DNA from: Begonia masoniana
Lineage: Eukaryota > Streptophyta > Magnoliopsida > Cucurbitales > Begoniaceae
Assembly (NCBI GenBank): GCA_022432975.1
Contig: CM039508.1
Location: 20,849,213 to 20,913,212 of the forward strand
Reading direction: 5' to 3'
DNA length: 64,000 nucleotides
In this document: positions 57,387 to 64,000 of the stretch, one piece after another
Position numbering within the stretch: position 1 is the first letter of the stretch
Layout of the letters: each line of letters starts with the position of its first letter
Position numbers and translations under genes: made by a program
The notes under the pieces: model-generated
Database searches by the model: none
What the model was told of the DNA's origin: nothing
Seen by the model: only the letters and a program-made list of their open reading frames with translations

Positions 57387-58531
57387 TGTTGGCATAGATT
57401 TTTTGGCAAATTAATTAAAGTCATTGTTTTGATTATCTTACAAATTAAATAAAGATTACAGTAATCTTTTTATGCAAGGAAAGCAGATTTTGTGGAGATT
57501 ATGATATCAAATATAAACAAAATATTCTCTTTTGGTAAGCATGAAAAACAAGGAAAGTTATTGCTTGGAAATCAAGTTACTTTCTGAAATTATCTATGGA
57601 AAGCCGATTTGAAGATTATGATTTCTGCGTAGCAAAACAAATTGCAAGATCCGTGATCACAATTATTATGGGATCCGAATCAATTTTATTCTGGTACTTT
57701 CCATAAGTATCGCAAAGAGTGTCACAACTCCGGATTATGTGGTTTCGTTTTCCTTATATTGTGCATTCTGTTTTGGATAAAATATTTGAACGAAAATCTG
57801 TTGCAAACGATACTTAAGTATCTTCCTTTCACAGAATAGGGTTGCACGGATTATTGATCATTCCCACATATTACTTGTGTCGCAAGCCGCCAGTCTTTCC
57901 TCCCTCATGCTTCTGTGTGTGGGTGCGTTGTTGTTTGTTTCTGTCTCTGTGTGACTATTGCCAGACTCTACCATTGTTGGATTTCATTGTTCTACGAGTG
58001 TGGCGGTTGGTTGAATCCTAAGACAACAGTTGGTGTCACAAGCGGTGTCTTAGGTGCATTCTTCTTTATTCTTCATTGAAACTCAGTTTCGGGAAGGGGC
58101 TGCACTGGAACTCAGGAGGAGTTCTGTTTATTGACCAGGGGAGCTTGTCATTTTGATCGTGGGCAAGGAGATCTTGCCATATACGGATTTTGAGATGAGT
58201 CACTATCAACAAGTGGAGCTTGTCACATTTAGATCTCAAGAGAGATTGTCTTAAAGTCGAGGGGAGCTTTCAAAAATAGTTTCATTGGAGAAGTTAGTGA
58301 GAGACGGCAACAAAGATAAGAGGGAGTCTTTATTTGTATAAATCCGATTTGTAGCTTTGTGAACCTTGTAAAATGTTTTTAATACTGGGCGTGGCCCCGC
58401 AGATGTAGTCAATTTGCCGAACTGCGTTACCAACCTCGTGCCTCCTTACTTTCCGCATTTTATCACTGTCCATTACTGCTATCCACTATAGGTGTCACAA
58501 GTAGTGTTACGACACCACACACGATTTTTCA
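57387..58531 (+). repeat. 5' LTR of E13
   Basis: It starts TGTTGGCATAG and ends CACACGATTTTTCA directly before the PBS. It contains GGTGTCACAAGCGGTGT (near 58032) and GGTGTCACAAGTAGTGT (near 58491). The 3' LTR is outside the window, so the boundaries rest on TG..CA and the PBS. Confidence 0.75.
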
Positions 58532-58532
58532 A

Positions 58533-58546
58533 TTGGTATCGGAGCA
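58533..58546 (+). other. Primer binding site of E13
   Basis: TTGGTATCGGAGCA matches the initiator-Met PBS with one A-to-G change. Confidence 0.85.
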
Positions 58547-58580
58547 GGACGTTTATGTTTCTTAAGCGGGAGGTTCGACA

Positions 58581-59573
58581 ATGCGTCCACCTCAATCAGA
58601 CGAAAGCAACTATGCTTATTGGAAGGCCAGAATGAGGGCTTTCATCAAAGCTATTGATGAGAAGGCTTGGAAATCTATTCTGACAGGATGGGTTCCTCTA
58701 GCGATTACTAACAATGAAGGTGTTACAACTCTCAAGGCTGAAGAAAGTTTGTCTATTTCTGAAGATGCGATGGCTAACAGTAATTCAAAGGCTCTGAATG
58801 CTATTTTCAACAGTGTTGATCCTACCCAATTCAGACTTATTTCCACTTGTGAGTCAGTAAAAAAGGCATGGAAAATTCTTCAGATCACGTATGAAGGGAC
58901 GTTGGCTGTGAAATTATCCAAAATGCAAATGATAACTACAAGATTTGAGAATCTAAAGATGCATGAAGACGAAAGTATTACTGAATTCAATGTTAAACTT
59001 TGTGACATTGCCAATGAGGCATTTGCTCATGATGAGACGTTTTCTGAAGAAAAACTAGTAAGGAAAACTCTATGATCTCTACCTCAACGTTTTGCTTATA
59101 AAGTTACAGCTATTGAAGAAGCCAAGGATGTCTGCAAAATGAAGCTAGAAGAATTAATGGGATCCCTTAGAACTTTCGAAATGAATCTCGGAGTTGACAC
59201 CGAAACGAAGAAGGTAAAAGAAGTTGCCCTAAAAGCCGATACACAGACTTTGACTGATCATAGTGAAGATGACCTTGAGGAATCTCCAGCACTATTATCT
59301 AAGAATTTTAGCAGGGTTATGAAGAGATTTGGAAGATATTATAGAGGGGTCAAGTCCAGTGTCAATAACACCAAGAATGGTTCTTTGAGCAATGTAAAGT
59401 ACAGAGAGGAAAGACATACTTTTGATCAACCTATCAAGAGCAGAGGAATTCAGTACAGAGAATGTGATGGTTTTGGGCATATTCAGGCACAATGTGCTTA
59501 TATTCTAAAGAAAAAGAAGAATTCCCTCAACACGATGTGGAGTGAGGATGAGTCAGAAAAAAAAAAAAGATGA
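58581..59573 (+). pseudogene. E13 gag, N-terminal and first zinc-knuckle part
   Basis: The start ATG at 58581 is about 35 nt past the PBS and opens with MRPPQSDESNYAYWKARMRA, the Copia gag signature. UBN2-like capsid motifs follow (CESVKKAWKILQITYEGTLA, MQMITTRFENLKMHEDESIT). A CGA-to-TGA type stop lies at 59073-59075. The frame continues unchanged to an acidic stretch and a zinc knuckle YRECDGFGHIQAQC, in which the first Cys is Tyr. The frame ends in a run of A (59559-59570), where a frameshift separates it from the rest. Confidence 0.9.
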
Positions 59574-60308
59574 ATTTCAGAACAATCATGTGGCTCCGAT
59601 TACCAACTCTAAACACACAGATTATGATAGTGCCTCACATGATGTTACAGAGGATATATTAGATTATGGTGATGTATTGTGGAGTACAAATTTCTTCATG
59701 AAAAATGGACAGAGCTTGTTAGAATAAATCAGCGTCTTCGCATTCAGAATAGAGACTTTAAAGTTAAGAAGATCAACCTGCAAAATTATGTTGCTGAATT
59801 GGAAGACAAATTGAGAACGAGTCTGGATAAAGCGACGAAAGTATTTAACGAGTTGAATCACATGAAGAAAAATGTCAATATGTTAAATACAAGTTCCTCT
59901 AAGCTGGATGATATTCTAAAAATTAGCAAATTAAGTGGTGATCGCTCTGGACTCGGGTTCAAATGAGAAAGCTCGGTCTCACAGACAGCGTCGCATGCAG
60001 TGTCATCACTAGTATCAAACTTTATATCACCAAAATTGTCAGAAAAAGTTTTTGAGCACAAAGGGAAGCAAGTTGCAATAAGCACTACTAGAAGTGAGCA
60101 GAAAGAAAAGTCTCATCATGTTCCCATAAATAAAGGTAACAGACTTACTTATATTTGTCACTATTGCAATCGACGTTGTCATATTCGCCCTAGATGTTTT
60201 ACATATCTAGCTAAATTAAGACAAGGTACTGCTAAAAATTTCTCTTCTCGCAGATTTCCTCAACAAAGATGGGTGATTAGATCAAACTTGAAATGCAATG
60301 TTACTTAA
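59574..60308 (+). pseudogene. E13 gag, C-terminal coiled-coil and second zinc knuckle
   Basis: 59679-59966 encodes a charged helical stretch with heptad-like spacing (LQNYVAELEDKLRTSLDKAT), typical of the Sirevirus gag coiled-coil region. Downstream, CHYCNRRCHIRPRC is the second CCHC knuckle with an extra Cys replacing the usual Gly. Stops lie near 59724 and 59966. A third, TAA near 60306, precedes protease. Confidence 0.8.
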
Positions 60309-60557
60309 ATCTCTCTAAAGGCCACTACAACCGATGTTTGGTACTTTGATAGCGGCTGCTCTAGAGACATGACCAGTGAAAAGAAGTTCTTGAAGGATAT
60401 CGTATCTGAAAGTCTGGGAAAAGTGACTTTTGGCAATGGTGTCAGGTCTAGTGTCATGGGAAGAGGGACACTAAATGTTCTAGGGCTACCAAAATTTGAG
60501 AATGTTCTTTTGGTTGATGGTTTAAAGGCTAATTTAATTAGCATTAGTCAACTGTGA
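60309..60557 (+). pseudogene. E13 pol: aspartic protease
   Basis: VWYFDSGCSRDMTSEKKFL contains the Copia D-S-G active site. VTFGNGVRSSVMGRGTLNVL and VLLVDGLKANLISISQL follow, closing with a TGA at 60555-60557. It is in the same frame as the upstream zinc knuckle and the downstream integrase. Confidence 0.92.
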
Positions 60558-61300
60558 GATCAAGATCTAAATGTTCACTTCACTCGTGGAAAGTGCGGGG
60601 TGTCCAATCATGACAGAAATTGCATCATAGAGGGAGTAAGATCTTTTGACAACTGTTATCTTATTTACTCATCTTCTCCTTGTTTTCGTTCAAGCATGGA
60701 AGATCCTATTTTATGGCATAGAAGGTTGGAACATGTCAATGATCGAATGCTAAAGATAATTATATCAAAGGGAGCTGTCCGTGTGGTTCCCAAGATGAAT
60801 TTTGATGAAGGAAGAATATGTGCACCATGTCAGATTGGGAAGCAAACCCAGGTGTCACATCCAATGTCATCGACACCAGCAACAACTCGTGTACTTGAGT
60901 TGCTTCACATGAATCTAATGGGTCCAATGCCTGTGGAAAGTATTAGAGGTAAACGATATGCTTATGTTACTGTTGATGACTTCTCTCGATATACATGGGT
61001 GGAATTTCTTAGAGAAAAATCCGACATTTTCAAAGCCTTCAAATCTTTGTGTATCCGTCTTCAATGTGAAAAAGATTGTATCATCATGAAGATTATCTGC
61101 ATCCGCAGTGATCATAGGAGAGAATTTGAAAAAAATGAATTCTCAGACTACTGTAATCAGCTTGGGATATTTCATGAGTTCTCAGCACCTAAAACTCCTC
61201 AACAAAATAGAGTGGTAGAGAGGAAAAATCGAACCATTGCAGAGATGTCACGCGTAATGTTACATGAGAAGAACATTCCACAAATATTCTAGCTGAAGAT
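60558..61300 (+). pseudogene. E13 pol: GAG-pre-integrase and integrase
   Basis: The HHCC part reads LWHRRLEHVNDRMLKII ... CAPCQIGKQTQ (Gly of the usual R-L-G-H is Glu). In the DDE core the first catalytic Asp is Asn (LLHMNLMGP, codon 60912-60914). The second is kept (IRSDHRREFEK, with Gly-to-Arg). The Glu is kept (QQNRVVERKN, again Gly-to-Arg). The frame ends in TAG near 61291 where Trp is expected, with a 1-bp frameshift. Integrase would be catalytically dead. Confidence 0.93.
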
Positions 61301-62629
61301 ATGAACACTGTCTGTTATACTATAAATCGGGTTTACCTTCATGGAGGAACTTCAATGACACCTTATGAGATATGGAAAAGTAAAATTCCAAATCTTATCT
61401 ATTTTCATCCCTTCGGCAGTACTTGCTATGTATTGAATGAAAGGGAACATAGGGGGAAGCTAAACCCCAAGAGTGATAAAGCTATTTTCTTGGGCTATGC
61501 CACAAATAGTTGTGCTTATCGAGTCTACAATAAAAGGACTCGAAATGTCATAGAATCTGCAAATGTTCAAGTGGTCGATTCTCTGGAAACCATTGATACT
61601 CACATAGAAGACGTAACTCATATCTCAAACGATGAAAAATTCGGTGTTTCAACTAGTTTTACAGGTGATGTCACGAGTAGTGTCACGGACCAGGTTGAAC
61701 AAATTGATAAAGTAACTACCTTGGATCAAAGACAACCATCCACACGTGTCCAGAAGAATCATCATACAGATGAAGTTATAGGCAGTCTAAATGATGATAT
61801 TCAAACCATAGACAAGCCGAGAGTCAACTATCGTGAAATGATTCAATTTGCTTGCTTTACTTCGTCAATAGAGCCCAAGAATGTAAAAGAAGCCTTGTTA
61901 GATGAATATTGGATTAGTGCTATGAAAGAGGAACTTGATCAATTCAAACGGAATCAAGTTTGGGACTTGGTATCATGTCCCCCTGATGTGAATGTCATTG
62001 GTATCAAGTGGATATACAAGAACAAAAGCGATGAGGTTGGAAACATAATTCGAAACAAGGCTCGATTAGTTGCTCAAGGGTATTCGCAGATTGAAGGTTT
62101 TGATTTTGATGAAACATTTGCTCTGATTGCTCGCCTTGAGTCTATTCACCTACTATTAGCCACGGCATGTGTGATGCAGTTCAAATTGTATCAAATTGAC
62201 GTGAAGAGTGCCTTCCTGAACGGTATTCTTAATGAAGAAGTGTATGTTGCTCAACCAAAGGGTTTTGAAGATCCTCATCATCCTGAGTATGTCTACAAAT
62301 TGAAAAATGTGTTATACAGGCTCAAACAAGCCCCTCGGGTATGGTATGCAAGACTCACAGAGTATTTGTTGTCAAAAGGATATGAGCGATGGGGAGTAGA
62401 CAAAACCATTTTCATTCGTCATGAAAAATGTCAGTTTTTACTTGCCCAAATTTATGTTGATGATATAGTGTTTGATTCAGTATCATAGAAAATGGTGAAT
62501 AAATTTATTGCTCAATTGACCGGGGAATTTGAAATGAGCATGGTAGGCAAACTCAATTACTTTTTTGGACTTCAGATTCAGCAAGACAATAATGGTATCA
62601 TCATCTCTCAAAGCAAGTATGCCAAATAA
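61301..62629 (+). pseudogene. E13 pol: integrase C-terminus and reverse transcriptase
   Basis: From 61301 the frame gives the integrase C-terminal part (TPYEIWKSKIPNLIYFHPFG, KAIFLGYATNSCAYRVYNKR), a variable linker and then RT. RT motifs: [80 protein letters not shown] (first Asp), VLYRLKQAPRVWYARL and active-site YVDDIVF. A CAG-to-TAG type stop is at 62486-62488. The frame then continues through a TAA near 62627. 395 codons are open, the longest coding stretch in the window. Confidence 0.94.
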
Positions 62630-63350
62630 TTGTTGAAACGATTCAAGATGGAGAATGCTCGTCTGAATAGAACACCGATCGGGACACATGAGAAAATTTC
62701 CAAAGACGAGAAGAGGATTTCTGTTGATGCTAGATTATATAGAAGCATGATTGGCAGTCTTCTATATTTAACTGCTAGTCGACTAGATATTTGCTATAGT
62801 GTTGGGGTGTGTGCTCGTTTTCAAGCGAATTCTCGAAAATCACATTTAATATCTGTCAAGCAGATACTTAAATATATTAGCGGGACAGCTGACTATGGGA
62901 TTTGGTATTCATTTAATACAAATGCAAATCTTGTTGGTTATTGTGATGCTGACTGGGTTGAGAGTTTGGATAATCGAAAAAGTACTTCTGGTGGATGTTT
63001 TTATTTGGGACATAATTTGGTGTCTTGATTCAGCAAGAAGCAAAACTCAAGTTCTCTGTCTACTGCCGAGGCAGAATATATTGCAGCTGGTAGTAGTTGT
63101 ACTCAGCTTCTTTGGATGAAACAAATGCTGAAAGATTACGGTGTCACACAAGATGTCATGACTCTCTATTGTGACAATATGAGCGCCATCAATATTTCCA
63201 AGAATTCGGTTCAGCATTCTTAAACCAAGCATATAGATATTCGACATCATTTTATTAGATGTCTTGTGGAAGAAAAAAATTATTACTTTGAAGCATATAG
63301 TGACGGAAAAAAAAAATTGCGGATATCTTCACCAAAGCTTTGGATGGTGT
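62630..63350 (+). pseudogene. E13 pol: RNase H
   Basis: RT connection motif YRSMIGSLLYLTASRLDICY leads into RNase H. VGYCDADWVESLDNRKSTSG has the first Asp. A TGG-to-TGA stop lies at 63026-63028. STAEAEYIAAGSSCTQLLWM has the Glu and TLYCDNMSAINISKN the third acidic residue. After a stop near 63221 come KHIDIRHHFIR and the terminal IFTKAL. All catalytic acids are present. Confidence 0.92.
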
Positions 63351-63751
63351 AAGATTTGAAGAATTAAGGTCTATCCTAGGCCTATGTGTCACTACCAGTT
63401 TGTAAGTTTTTTTTTATTATTTAAAAAAAAAAACAAAAAGGGCCTCTCATTTCAGGCATTTTTCTTATTTCTGATAATTATGTATTATTTCTAGCCATAT
63501 TCTACAGATTTTACAGGGATCCTTTAGTTGGAAATTGGAGATTATCTTCTCCAATATCTAAAGAAATTTTCAAGGCACTAATCAAGATTATCTATTTTGG
63601 GTTTATTTCCCAATATAAAGGTCTCTGGATTTATGCTTTATTTCCATAAACCCTTGAAACGGTATTATCGCTTTTAACCACTCCTGAGTATTTCTCTCAA
63701 TTTCTTCCTCACAAAAATTAGGGATTTCGAAACACTTCTCCTGAAATTATC
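63351..63751 (+). other. Non-coding spacer between pol and the E13 3' ORF
   Basis: This AT-rich region contains AATATAAAGG near 63614 followed by a pyrimidine-rich stretch (TTTCTCTCAATTTCTTCCTC). It resembles a core promoter and 5' leader. Function is inferred only. Confidence 0.45.
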
Positions 63752-63754
63752 GAA

Positions 63755-63987
63755 GATATCACGGGGAGAGTCTTCAACGCCTGCTCACATTATTGGGTCT
63801 CCTAATTTTGAAGATAACTTCTCAAGATTTGTTGTGGAAGCGGTTCCAAGTCAATAAGTAAATCCTTTTGGAGTAAGAATCCGCTTCAATCCTTCAACTG
63901 AGTTTAAATCAAATGTTGGTGTTGGCCCTCCTAAAGCACCAAATTCTTCCAAAATTTCTCAAGCTTCGAAGAGAAAAAGGCCTTAAC
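63755..63987 (+). pseudogene. Remnant of the E13 3' ORF (start)
   Basis: A frame reading SRGESSTPAHIIGSPNFEDN begins right after ATA, where a start Met would be expected. It has a TAA near 63856, continues VNPFGVRIRFNPSTEFKSN and GPPKAPNSSKIS, has a basic SKRKRP cluster (possible nuclear localisation signal) and ends in TAA near 63987. It lies where Sireviruses place their third ORF. Confidence 0.55.
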
Positions 63988-64000
63988 TAGAAAAGAAAGT

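Larger units (their letters stand above)
57387..64000 (+). mobile_element. E13: Sirevirus-like Copia retrotransposon, right end outside the window
   Basis: It has a 5' LTR (57387-58531), PBS, gag, protease, integrase, RT, RNase H and the start of a further 3' ORF. It differs from E1/E2 in LTR (starts TGTTGGCATAG) and protein sequence. Codons are broken by several G-to-A or C-to-T stops and a few frameshifts. Confidence 0.9.

Overview
This window is plant repeat DNA, almost certainly from a large, repeat-rich eudicot genome. The Ty1/Copia elements are Sirevirus-type with extra 3' ORFs. The Ty3/Gypsy elements are Tekay/Del-like chromoviruses with TGTAACACC LTR ends. Primer-binding sites match plant initiator-Met tRNA (TGGTATCAGAGC type). 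No species can be named. I see no intact host gene, tRNA, rRNA or CRISPR. Nearly every base belongs to a stack of nested, decayed LTR retrotransposons, called E1 to E13 here.

Layout, left part. 1-1570 is the 3' end of Copia E1 (+). 1571-1754 and 26639-27213 are the two halves of one host locus, split by Copia E2 (minus, 1755-26638). E2's own 5' LTR was hit by Gypsy E3 (+, 10661-25937, target-site duplication (TSD) GAAGA). E3's gag was hit by solo LTR E4 (10971-19388, TSD CATTC). E4 was hit, six bases from its end, by rearranged LTR element E5 (10977-17051, TSD GTAAT). That is four levels of nesting, three of them with perfect 5-bp TSDs.

Layout, right part. 27214-28774 is a truncated Gypsy LTR (E6). 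It is interrupted by E7 (minus, non-autonomous, gag plus protease only), whose 5' LTR is fused at about 34407 to truncated Gypsy E8 (minus, to 42474). E8 had landed in an LTR (E9, remnant 42475-43100). Solo LTR E10 (minus, 43145-55828, TSD AATAA) contains Gypsy E11 (minus, 44133-54391, TSD TGGAT). E11's 5' LTR contains solo LTR E12 (53189-54190, TSD ATGCA). 55829-57386 is AT-rich DNA without recognisable genes. Copia E13 (+) runs from 57387 off the right edge.

All gag-pol genes are broken by stops and frameshifts; many stops are CAG/TGG/CGA to TAG/TGA, the pattern expected from 5-methylcytosine decay. The most interesting non-coding signals are three. First, a splice-donor plus small covarying hairpin plus CTACAYC module occurs in every long TGTAACACC-type Gypsy LTR. 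Second, arrays of short motifs in the LTRs share words between unrelated Copia and Gypsy elements. Third, a GTGTCAC word is dispersed through the LTR and coding region of E13.
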